This document shows positions 1 through 5,635 of a stretch of DNA of 5,635 nt, in pieces (position 1 is the first letter of the stretch; every line of letters begins with the position of its first letter). The stretch is taken from positions 1 to 5,635 of the forward strand of contig DRQI01000368.1 of NCBI GenBank assembly GCA_011330545.1, given 5' to 3'. A program made the translations under genes and the position numbers. Below the pieces are notes generated by a model, which was not told the origin of the DNA, searched no databases, and saw nothing but the letters and a program-made list of their open reading frames with translations. This DNA is from Flavobacteriia bacterium. Its GTDB lineage: Bacteria > Bacteroidota > Bacteroidia > Flavobacteriales > Flavobacteriaceae.

Positions 1-308
1 CTAACTTAATACACAACGCTATAAAATACTCGCCTGAGAATACAACCATTACCTTAGAAATTAACCAAAACGGAAAGAAAATAGCCTTTAAGGTTATTGA
101 TGAAGGAATGGGCATTCCGAAAAAAGATCAAAAGCACATCTTTAATCGTTATTTTAGGGCCGAAAATGTTTTAAACACTCAAGGTACGGGTATTGGCTTA
201 AACATAGTAAAAGGACATCTAGAAAATTTAGGGGGCTCAATTCGCTTTGAAAGCAAATTACACAAGGGCTCTGTATTTAGTATTGATTTACCAATTGTTA
301 GAGAATAA
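1..308 (+). CDS. Sensor histidine kinase, C-terminal ATPase domain (5' partial)
   Basis: This is the 3' end of a two-component sensor kinase, the part that binds ATP and phosphorylates the dimerisation-domain histidine; the sensor and histidine regions lie upstream of the window. The frame is open from base 3 and gives about 101 residues with the HATPase_c boxes in order: N box NLIHNAIKYSP at the left edge, G1 box DEGMGIP, F box IFNRYFRAENV, and G2 box GTGIGLNIVKGH, followed by the usual closing strand GSVFSIDLP. All the nucleotide-binding boxes look intact, so the visible part should be functional. The TAA stop at 306-308 shares one base with the ATG of the next gene (TAATG), which implies translational coupling and makes that regulator the likely partner. 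The sensory input cannot be told from this fragment. An ATG at 108 lies inside the G1 box and is not a gene start. Confidence 0.95.
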   Translation, partial: NLIHNAIKYSPENTTITLEINQNGKKIAFKVIDEGMGIPKKDQKHIFNRYFRAENVLNTQGTGIGLNIVKGHLENLGGSIRFESKLHKGSVFSIDLPIVRE

Positions 309-1360
309 TGCAAAAAATTTTAATCATAGAAGATGATACCGTAGTAAGGGAAAACACTGCCGAACTGTTAGAATTGGCAAATTATGCTGTAATTACTGCT
401 GCCAATGGCAAAATTGGTGTGATAAAAGCAAAAAAATTCGTTCCTGATATTATTATTTGCGATATTATGATGCCCGAATTAGACGGGTATGGCGTGCTCA
501 AAATCCTTTCGAAAGAAAAAAAAACCCAACACATCCCGTTTGTTTTTTTAACGGCTAAAACTGAGCATAAAGACATTCGGAAAGGAATGGAGATGGGAGC
601 CGATGATTATTTAACCAAACCCTTTGACGAATCAGAATTAATCAGTGCCATTGAAAGCCGCTTGGCAAAAATTGCCATTTTAAAAGAACGTATTGAAGCC
701 AAAAAAAAAGTTGATATAGATACGCCTGAAGAGCAACTAAAAACATTAGACCACCTTAAAAATTACTTTACAGATAATGGCGAAGAACACGAATTTAAAA
801 CCGGCGAAGTTATTTACCGCGAAGGCGATAACTCTAATTATATTTTTTTAATCTACAAAGGAGTTGTCAAAAGTTACAAAATTGATGAACAGGGCAAAGA
901 ATTAACTACTACCCTATACAAAGACGATGATTTGTTTGGCTTTACCTCATTTATGCATAACATAGCCTATCAAGAGTCTGCTACCGCCCTTGCTGATACC
1001 ACCGTCTTTCGATTGTCAAAACAAACATTAAAAAATATTCTTTATAAAAATCACGGCGTTACCTTAGATTTAATAGATTACCTCACTAACAATGTTTCTG
1101 ATATAAAAGGCCAATTATTACAAATGGCTTATGGTTCGGTAAGGAAAAAAACGGCAGAAACAATAATTCAATTTTCAAAAAAAATAAAAAAAAGTGCCGA
1201 TGAAGGCATTCGGATTTCCAGAAGTGACCTCGCCAGTGTTGCGGGTATTGCTACCGAGACTTTTATAAGAACGCTTTCTGAATTAAAAAAAGACGGACTT
1301 ATTGATATTGAAGGAAGAAATATAAAAATTATGGATATTGACAAACTACACAACGTCTAA
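308..1360 (+). CDS. Receiver domain fused to a Crp/Fnr-family transcription factor
   Basis: This 350-residue protein has three visible parts. Residues 3-121 are a CheY-like receiver with acidic residues E8/D9/D10, phospho-acceptor D52 (CDIMMPELDG), T82 and K104 (LTKPF). Residues 119-150 are a charged, probably helical linker. Residues 154-350 are a Crp/Fnr unit: a beta-roll with REGD at 171-174 and KG at 184-185, a long dimer helix, and a winged helix at about 301-341 (ISRSDLASVAG...). In the recognition helix TETFIR, E317 and R321 align with FNR E209 and R213, which contact the TGA core. There is no N-terminal Cys cluster as in FNR, and the cAMP-contacting RSAxxA motif of CRP is replaced by ESATALA, so neither Fe-S oxygen sensing nor cAMP binding is expected. 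I infer that phosphorylation by the upstream kinase is the main signal. The start is fixed by the one-base overlap with the kinase and by the canonical receiver N-terminus. The second domain may still bind an unknown ligand. Confidence 0.95.
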   Translation: MQKILIIEDDTVVRENTAELLELANYAVITAANGKIGVIKAKKFVPDIIICDIMMPELDGYGVLKILSKEKKTQHIPFVFLTAKTEHKDIRKGMEMGADDYLTKPFDESELISAIESRLAKIAILKERIEAKKKVDIDTPEEQLKTLDHLKNYFTDNGEEHEFKTGEVIYREGDNSNYIFLIYKGVVKSYKIDEQGKELTTTLYKDDDLFGFTSFMHNIAYQESATALADTTVFRLSKQTLKNILYKNHGVTLDLIDYLTNNVSDIKGQLLQMAYGSVRKKTAETIIQFSKKIKKSADEGIRISRSDLASVAGIATETFIRTLSELKKDGLIDIEGRNIKIMDIDKLHNV

Positions 1361-1395
1361 AATCGATAATACATATGGCTGAGAACTAAACAGCT

Positions 1396-1409
1396 ATGAT
1401 ATATATCAT
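1396..1409. promoter_or_regulatory. FNR-like operator (14-bp perfect palindrome)
   Basis: ATGATATATATCAT is a perfect palindrome matching the E. coli FNR consensus TTGATATATATCAA at 12 of 14 positions, including both TGAT/ATCA half-sites at N4 spacing. Its centre (1402.5) is about 41.5 bp upstream of the start predicted from the promoter just downstream, which is the class II activator position. A second inverted pair, TGAT-N6-ATCA, follows at 1411-1424. The likely ligand is the receiver-Crp/Fnr protein encoded immediately upstream, whose recognition helix keeps the Glu and Arg that read TGA. The sequence match is direct; binding and activation are inferred. Confidence 0.7.
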
Positions 1410-1439
1410 TTGATAATCTAATCATATACCCTATTTTTG
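1409..1439 (+). promoter_or_regulatory. Bacteroidota-type promoter of the universal stress gene
   Basis: TTTG at 1409-1412 and TATTTTTG at 1432-1439 fit the Bacteroidota -33/-7 consensus TTTG ... TAnnTTTG exactly, separated by 19 bp. Transcription would begin near 1444, leaving a leader of about 23 nt before the ATG at 1467. The -33 element overlaps the last base of the FNR-like palindrome, so a protein bound there would sit directly against RNA polymerase. No good Shine-Dalgarno sequence is seen in the leader, as is usual in this phylum. Confidence 0.7.
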
Positions 1440-1466
1440 ATGCTAAATTGTTATTGGGCTTGTTGA

Positions 1467-2306
1467 ATGAAGAAGATATTACTTCCAACAGATTTTTCAA
1501 AAAATTCATGGAATGCAATTTTATATGCGTTAGAATTTTTTAAAAAAGATACTTGCAATTTTTATCTCTTGCACGTATCTTCAGTATCTAATTATGCCAA
1601 TGGTTTTACTCCGGTACTATCAACAAACGAAAATAGTACAGCTGATGTATTGGCAGAAACAACAACAGCATTACAACAATTAGTAACCAAAATCAAAGGG
1701 CTACCCGCTAATAACAAGCACCATTTTTTTACGTTGGCAAGTACAGGCCCTTTTATAGAAGCTATAAGAGATAAGATACTCGAAAATGATATTGAACTAA
1801 TTGTTACCGGTACCAAAGGGGCAAACGGAATTAAAAAAATAATTGTGGGAAGCAATACAGGCGATATCATTACCAAAGTTAAATGCCATGTGTTGGTAGT
1901 ACCCGAAAAAGCCATTTTTAAAATCCCAAAAGAAATTGCATTTCCAACAGATTACAACTTATTTTATCAGTCTAAAATCTTACATAGCATTACAGAGGTA
2001 GCGAGCATATTTAACGGTTGCATACGAATCGTACACGTTGCCAAAAGAGATGAAGAGCTCACTGCCTATCAAAAAGAAAACAAAACGTATTTAAACGATT
2101 TTTTTGCCGGTAAAAGATACGGTTTTTATAAAGTAACCAATAAAAAAATTGAAGCAGGCGTACAATGTTTTGTTGAAAGTAGAAATATTGACTTAATCAT
2201 AATGATAGCCAAAAATTTGAATCTGTTCCAACAAATTTTATTCAAACCTACGGTTGAAGAAATTAGCTATCACACAGAAATTCCGTTTTTAGTATTACAC
2301 GAATAA
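1467..2306 (+). CDS. Tandem-domain universal stress protein (UspA family)
   Basis: This 279-residue cytoplasmic protein carries two UspA-like folds. Domain 1 (residues 1-149) starts with the typical MKKILLPTDFS strand, with D9 at the nucleotide-contacting position, and has a complete ATP-binding signature G115-x2-G118-x9-G128-S129 followed by the CHVLVVP strand. Domain 2 (about 153-279) keeps the opening strand IAFPTD and the closing strand IPFLVLHE but has lost the glycine signature (IMIAKNLNLFQQ), so only one site per chain should bind ATP. Family members help cells survive starvation, oxygen limitation and other growth arrest, often by unknown biochemistry. The ATG gives the canonical N-terminus and lies just after the Bacteroidota promoter and FNR-like box. 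A link to the upstream kinase/regulator pair is therefore likely, with expression under the condition that the kinase senses. Confidence 0.93.
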   Translation: MKKILLPTDFSKNSWNAILYALEFFKKDTCNFYLLHVSSVSNYANGFTPVLSTNENSTADVLAETTTALQQLVTKIKGLPANNKHHFFTLASTGPFIEAIRDKILENDIELIVTGTKGANGIKKIIVGSNTGDIITKVKCHVLVVPEKAIFKIPKEIAFPTDYNLFYQSKILHSITEVASIFNGCIRIVHVAKRDEELTAYQKENKTYLNDFFAGKRYGFYKVTNKKIEAGVQCFVESRNIDLIIMIAKNLNLFQQILFKPTVEEISYHTEIPFLVLHE

Positions 2307-2319
2307 AAAAATTAATAGT

Positions 2320-2597
2320 ATGGGTGATACCTCTGTTTTTCTAGGAAAATTTTGGGGATGGTATTGTATCATTTTCTTTTTGATACTAAGTTTACATCCG
2401 AAAAGGATACAACAAATTTTGATGGCATAAAAGACCGGAAATTTGTAATCTCAATCTCTTTTTTAGCCATTATTATAGGCTTTCTCAATATATTGGCACA
2501 TACTATCCGGATAAATGATTGGCGATTGATTATTACACTTATCGGTTTGTATATGCTTAGTGCGGGACTTCAAAGAACTTTCTTATCGGTCTTGTAA
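2320..2597 (+). pseudogene. Small integral membrane protein gene, broken by a one-base frameshift
   Basis: An ATG 13 bp after the usp stop opens a frame giving MGDTSVFLGKFWGWYCIIFF and on to HPKRIQQI, a plausible N-terminus with one membrane segment, but it stops at 2428-2430. The adjacent frame then carries FDGIKDRKFVISISFLAIII and on to a second and third hydrophobic stretch, ending with TAA at 2595-2597. Adding one T to the run at 2417-2420 joins the halves as QQI-FDGIKDRKF and yields about 92 residues with roughly three membrane helices. This is far more protein-like than starting the second frame at the TTG at 2352. I do not recognise a function. The short spacing suggests co-transcription with usp. 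It could be a real pseudogene, a phase-variable gene or a homopolymer sequencing error. The C-terminus may also be truncated. Confidence 0.7.
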
Positions 2598-2758
2598 TGA
2601 GCCGAATATAATAATTTTTGTTGTGATTTTTCTTTCAATCCAATATTCTATTTTGGCGGACTTGATTAAAATCACTATACTTTGAATTTAGCACAAAACC
2701 CGCATTAAGTATATACTTTATTACCACACGTTTTTATTTTTTTTTTATTGTATTCCGG

Positions 2759-4159
2759 TTATTCAATATGGTCTAAAATCCAATTTGATATTACTTTCAA
2801 GGCTTTTGGAGAAAATGTTTGTTCTATTAATTCATATTCATCCATTTTACCTGTTTTACATTCTTGAAATAAATGGTTAAGGTTTTCCATTTCTATAATT
2901 TTATAATCTTTGATTTTGCCTTTAATCAAAGCCTTTCTTATTCCTTCTTGATTAATTTTAGCAGAAACTTGTGTGTCTTTGCTTCCATTTAATGAAAGTA
3001 CAGGAATCTTCAATTTTTCAAACTCATCTGCCGGATTATAGTTGTAAAAATAACGAATCCAAGGGGTGGTTCTCATTTCAATTAAGCCTTTAATAATTTC
3101 AGAAACTTTAGCATCATTTCCTACCAAAGGTTTTAGAATTGGAGCAATGGTAGCATTATAATGTGTAGTAAGTTCACTTTTAATAGCTGATATTTCTTTA
3201 TCTGAAGCTGCAATTTTAATAGCTTTTCGGATAGCTTGTTCATAAGCATCTTCATTAGGTACAGGAAAGGGCCTGAGAGTTTTTGATTGTATTAATGATA
3301 ATTCACTTCCAAGAATCCCCGTAGAAGCAAGCAATACTATAAAAGAAACATCATTGGTTTGGTTTGCAGCTAGTGGAGCAATAATACCACCTTCACTATG
3401 ACCTATTAGACCGATATTATTTAAATCAATGTCTGTTCTTGATTTTAAGTAATTTACTGCACTAATTACATCTGTGGAAAAATCTTTTGTTGTTGCATTG
3501 CTAAAACTTCCAGTCGATTTACCAAAACCACGATCATCATATCGTAATACAGCAATTCCTAGTCGGGTTAAATAATCAGCAAGTATCCAAAAAGGTTTAT
3601 GATTTGCAACAGTTTCATCTCTATCTTGTGGTCCGCTACCGCTGATTAAAATAACCACAGGAAATTTTCCATTTGCACGAGGTAAAGTCAATGTTCCAGA
3701 AAGTGATACATTAGCCTCTTTATTTTCAAAAACCACTTCTTCTTCATTGTATGGGTATGGTTTTACAGGTTCTTGAGGCCTTTTAGCAGTTTTTTCTATT
3801 TTGATTTTTTCTCTTTTTAAAATCAAAGGAAGGGCATTGAGACCTTCACTAAAAGTTCCTTCAAATTGTTGTGTTTTTTTATTAAAACTTCCTTCGTATT
3901 TTATTCCCAAGTTTGCTCCATCAATAAATAATGCTCCATTTTTAAAAGATGTTTTTTGAGGTTTTAAACCAGACACTCTTTGGGTTGGAATTTCTATAGT
4001 GGTTACATATTTGTTTTCAGTGTTTTCTATGTTAAAAATAAAACTGATTTTTTTGTCTTCTCCTAATTTTACTGTTCCATTCCATCTTCCAGTAATGTCT
4101 TGAGAAAAACTCAAAACTGAGTATAAAAGTATGGCGATTGTTATGTGTAATTTTTTCAT
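2759..4159 (-). CDS. Secreted alpha/beta hydrolase with N-terminal beta-rich domain
   Basis: This 466-residue protein is predicted to be exported: residues 1-19 form a signal peptide (MKKLHITIAILLYSVLSFS) with likely cleavage near Q20. Residues 21-117 are a beta-rich domain beginning DITGRWNGTVKLG and ending PLILKRE, a module often found before this hydrolase type in Bacteroidota. After a Pro/Lys-rich linker (about 118-138), residues 140-466 form an alpha/beta hydrolase of the peptidase S9/esterase superfamily. It has an oxyanion-hole region SGSGPQDRD (173-181), YDDRGFG (208-214), nucleophile S255 in GHSEGG, acid D395 in GSKDTQV and base H429 in LNHLF. The triad is intact, so an active esterase or peptidase is expected in the periplasm or outside the cell. 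The substrate cannot be read from the sequence. It converges on the stress locus and lies 109 bp downstream of the sigma-factor partner gene, so it may be a target or a read-through member of that operon. Confidence 0.93.
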   Translation of the reverse strand: MKKLHITIAILLYSVLSFSQDITGRWNGTVKLGEDKKISFIFNIENTENKYVTTIEIPTQRVSGLKPQKTSFKNGALFIDGANLGIKYEGSFNKKTQQFEGTFSEGLNALPLILKREKIKIEKTAKRPQEPVKPYPYNEEEVVFENKEANVSLSGTLTLPRANGKFPVVILISGSGPQDRDETVANHKPFWILADYLTRLGIAVLRYDDRGFGKSTGSFSNATTKDFSTDVISAVNYLKSRTDIDLNNIGLIGHSEGGIIAPLAANQTNDVSFIVLLASTGILGSELSLIQSKTLRPFPVPNEDAYEQAIRKAIKIAASDKEISAIKSELTTHYNATIAPILKPLVGNDAKVSEIIKGLIEMRTTPWIRYFYNYNPADEFEKLKIPVLSLNGSKDTQVSAKINQEGIRKALIKGKIKDYKIIEMENLNHLFQECKTGKMDEYELIEQTFSPKALKVISNWILDHIE

Positions 4160-4200
4160 TTTATGATATTTTAATTTGTTAAAATTTGAATGTATTTTTC

Positions 4201-4224
4201 CTGTCCAAACAAAGTTTAGAACAG
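4201..4224. other. Imperfect hairpin in the leader of the hydrolase gene
   Basis: CTGTCCAAAC and GTTTAGAACAG flank a three-base loop and can pair with one mismatch and one bulge. On the - strand it lies about 40 nt upstream of the hydrolase ATG and is not followed by a T run, so it is not a standard terminator. It could be a leader structure or operator, or chance in AT-rich DNA. Confidence 0.3.
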
Positions 4225-4268
4225 AAAATTATACGTTCTTTATTTGTGATTGATTGACTATAAAAGGA

Positions 4269-4865
4269 TTAACCTTCTAGTTCCTTCAAGATGTTATTTG
4301 CCGAAGTTGTTGCTTTCTTGTATTTTTTTAGTACCCATTTCGTAAATATATATAAGACTCCAATTCCTGAAGGAACTAACCAATTTAGTTTTTCTGTCAT
4401 AGTAAAAACATCAATATCTTTCATAATTTTCCCAAATACAATAACTGATAGTATAAGCACTAAAAAACTAACATAAAAGCTAATTTTCTGTATTAGCATA
4501 AATTTTATTTTCTCTTTTGCATGCTTAGTTAGAGATTCTCTGTACGTGTTTTTTGAAATATTAATAGTTTTCATTTTTTTAATAGATTTTAATGAAAGAA
4601 TAGGTAATATTAAACAAGAAATAATTGTTATAGCTCCTGAAAGTTGTAAATACCAAACATCCAATAATCCAAAATTACTAATGAGATATATTATCACAGC
4701 AAGACAAATTAGAGTAGATATACTTTCTGGGATTGAAATGCTACGCAATTTATTTGCATAACGTTCTTGTGTCATATCTATGATTAGTTTATCAGTTAAT
4801 ATTTTTTGTTGGTCAACTTTTTGATTCATATTTTCCCAAAGTGATTGCATTTCTTGAAATTCCAT
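4269..4865 (-). CDS. Four-helix membrane protein, probable partner of the ECF sigma factor
   Basis: This 198-residue protein begins with a soluble stretch, MEFQEMQSLWENMNQKVDQQ. Its short acidic E-x2-x-LW pattern resembles genes that commonly follow ECF sigma factors in Bacteroidota. Four hydrophobic segments are seen at about residues 48-66, 72-92, 126-145 and 160-179, separated by a basic loop (SLKSIKKMK and following, 91-125) and ending in a Lys-rich tail. No catalytic motif or zinc-binding anti-sigma (HxxxCxxC) motif is present. Only 4 bp separate it from the sigma stop codon, so the two are surely co-transcribed and probably translationally coupled. The inference is that it holds or modulates the sigma factor at the inner membrane through its N-terminal cytoplasmic part. 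That role rests on gene order, not on a recognised anti-sigma domain. Confidence 0.8.
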   Translation of the reverse strand: MEFQEMQSLWENMNQKVDQQKILTDKLIIDMTQERYANKLRSISIPESISTLICLAVIIYLISNFGLLDVWYLQLSGAITIISCLILPILSLKSIKKMKTINISKNTYRESLTKHAKEKIKFMLIQKISFYVSFLVLILSVIVFGKIMKDIDVFTMTEKLNWLVPSGIGVLYIFTKWVLKKYKKATTSANNILKELEG

Positions 4866-4869
4866 AATT

Positions 4870-5358
4870 TTAATATTTTTTAATTTGATTTTTTAATTTT
4901 TGTTTAATTCTTGCTAAGCGTGTACCAATATTGGTACTTGTAAATCCGGTTATACTGGCAATTTCGTCATAACTTTTTCCTTCTAAATGAAGAAGTATTA
5001 TTCCTTTTTCAATGATGTTAAGTTTTTTTATATGTGCATATAAAAGTGTAATCTGCTCTTCCATTAAAGAATCTATTTGTTCAATTCTACTTAAGAGATT
5101 TGAATCAATTGAGACCGTATTCACTTGTTTTTTTTCTTTTTTTAAATAGGAAATAGAAGTATTTAATGCTATTCGGTACATCCAAGTACTAAATTTTGAT
5201 TCGCCGTTAAATGTCTTATAAGATTTCCAAAGTTGATACACAATTTCTTGGTATAAGTCTTTGAGGTCTTCCCTATTATTTGAGTAGATTCTAGCGACTT
5301 TATAAATAATGCCTTCATTATCTTTTATTTTTTGAATAAATTCCTTTTTGGTGTGCAT
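4870..5358 (-). CDS. ECF-family RNA polymerase sigma factor
   Basis: This 162-residue protein has the two-domain layout of ECF (group 4) sigma factors. Region 2 covers about residues 14-77, including DLKDLYQEIVYQLWKSY (core binding) and FSTWMYRIALNTSISYLKK (-10 recognition and melting). A linker at about 78-105 has no extra domain. Region 4 covers about 106-160, with the helix-turn-helix KSYDEIASITGFTSTNIGTR for -35 recognition. The length is normal for the class. It directs RNA polymerase to a small regulon, usually in response to envelope or redox stress. The start MHTKKEFIQK is the natural N-terminus, with region 2 beginning a few residues in. It heads a probable operon with the downstream membrane protein. 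No good Bacteroidota housekeeping promoter was found upstream, so autoregulation through its own promoter type is possible but unproven. Confidence 0.94.
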   Translation of the reverse strand: MHTKKEFIQKIKDNEGIIYKVARIYSNNREDLKDLYQEIVYQLWKSYKTFNGESKFSTWMYRIALNTSISYLKKEKKQVNTVSIDSNLLSRIEQIDSLMEEQITLLYAHIKKLNIIEKGIILLHLEGKSYDEIASITGFTSTNIGTRLARIKQKLKNQIKKY

Positions 5359-5415
5359 TGAAAATTTATTGATTACGCTCTATTAGTATGAAAAGTATTC
5401 AAAAAATCACAAAAT

Positions 5416-5475
5416 AGTAGATTTTTATTAAGAAGGTGGTTGTAATATGCAGTAGATAATTTGGTTCTGGTGGTT
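5416..5475. repeat. Degenerate 34-35 bp direct repeat upstream of the sigma gene
   Basis: AGTAGAT-N12-GGTGGTT at 5416-5441 recurs as AGTAGAT-N11-GGTGGTT at 5451-5475. The two 7-mers keep order and spacing to within one base, while the DNA between them differs. The pair lies 58-117 bp upstream of the sigma-factor ATG on the - strand. It could be a tandem operator or the remnant of an old duplication. Confidence 0.45.
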
Positions 5476-5535
5476 TTTTTAATGTGTGGTAACGGGAGTC
5501 TGCGCACAAACCCCACTTTAACCCAAAATTAGTAT

Positions 5536-5635
5536 TTAAAATGATTTCTTAGCTGTTCTAAGCCATTTTTATTTCAAGACTTCAAATATCTTATAAGTTG
5601 TTTTTGGGATACATACTGTCTTAAAATCATTTTAA
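5536..5635. repeat. 100-bp segment bounded by perfect 12-bp inverted repeats
   Basis: TTAAAATGATTT at 5536-5547 is the exact reverse complement of AAATCATTTTAA at 5624-5635, the last bases of the window, so the repeat may extend further. Inside are a short hairpin CTTAG-N5-CTAAG (5548-5562) and the palindrome CTTATAAG (5590-5597). No open frame of note is present. A small non-autonomous mobile element (MITE) or the end of an insertion sequence is possible, but no family was recognised and AT-rich 12-mers can match by chance. Confidence 0.4.

Larger units (their letters stand above)
5359..5635. other. Non-coding right flank
   Basis: No gene can be supported here; every frame is broken by stops within a few dozen codons. 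Besides the two repeats annotated separately, it holds a GC-richer stretch at 5491-5515 (AACGGGAGTCTGCGCACAAA followed by CCCCA), which contrasts with the AT-rich surroundings and contains the palindrome TGCGCA. It serves at least as the upstream region of the sigma operon. Confidence 0.6.

Noticed and set aside
1592..1915. 107-residue open frame on the - strand across the usp gene
   Set aside because: It is the shadow of the clearly coding universal stress protein and has no domain signature of its own.
2352..2597. 81-residue gene starting at TTG
   Set aside because: The TTG start has no support, and the better N-terminus (ATG at 2320) lies in the neighbouring frame. The segment is reported as the second half of a frameshifted gene.
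2623..2675. Inverted repeat GTGATTTT / AAAATCAC between the convergent genes
   Set aside because: Only 8 bp of AT-rich stem around a 37-base loop, with no T run directly after it. Not a credible terminator.
2542..2685. Open stretch in a third reading after the small membrane gene, with a hydrophobic segment
   Set aside because: It has no start codon that fits and only weak protein character. It is kept only as a hint of a lost C-terminus.
2707..2747. Palindrome AAGTATATACTT followed by a T run
   Set aside because: The stem has almost no GC pairs and the T run begins more than 10 bases later, so I do not call a terminator.
4546..4761. 71-residue open frame on the + strand
   Set aside because: It is antisense to the membrane protein gene; its hydrophobic look is a shadow of that gene's AT-rich helices.
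5389..5418. ATG followed by a few codons ending in TAG on the + strand
   Set aside because: Eight codons with no ribosome-binding site or family likeness; too short to support as a gene.

Overview
The window is AT-rich and reads like a chromosomal segment from a member of the Bacteroidota, most probably a flavobacterium. Three things point there: the codon use and protein sequences, a TTTG-N19-TAnnTTTG promoter (the Bacteroidota primary sigma type), and the lack of clear Shine-Dalgarno sequences before the genes. This assignment is by pattern recognition, not a database search.

The left half (1-2597, + strand) is a signalling and stress locus. It opens with the C-terminal ATPase domain of a sensor histidine kinase whose 5' part lies outside the window. 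The kinase stop codon overlaps by one base the start of a 350-residue regulator that joins a phospho-receiver domain to a complete Crp/Fnr-type transcription factor (cyclic-nucleotide-binding-like fold plus winged helix). After a 106-bp gap comes a tandem universal stress protein. That gap holds a perfect 14-bp palindrome close to the FNR consensus, set against a Bacteroidota promoter at about the -41.5 position expected of a class II activator. Thirteen bases after the usp gene is a small membrane-protein gene that appears broken by loss of one T in a T run. The simplest reading is a phosphorelay whose output protein binds an FNR-like box and switches on the stress protein and the small membrane gene behind it.

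The right half (2759-5358, - strand) converges on the first. Read in its own direction it starts with an ECF-type sigma factor, followed after 4 bp by a four-helix membrane protein that is probably its regulatory partner. After 109 bp comes a secreted alpha/beta hydrolase with an N-terminal beta-rich domain and an intact Ser-Asp-His triad. The sigma/membrane-protein pair is very likely an operon. Whether the hydrolase shares that transcript is open.

The stretch from 5359 to the window end has no gene I can support. It holds a degenerate 34-35 bp direct repeat upstream of the sigma gene, a short GC-richer segment, and a 100-bp element bounded by perfect 12-bp inverted repeats ending on the last base of the window. 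The convergent gap 2598-2758 holds T-rich sequence but no convincing terminator hairpin.
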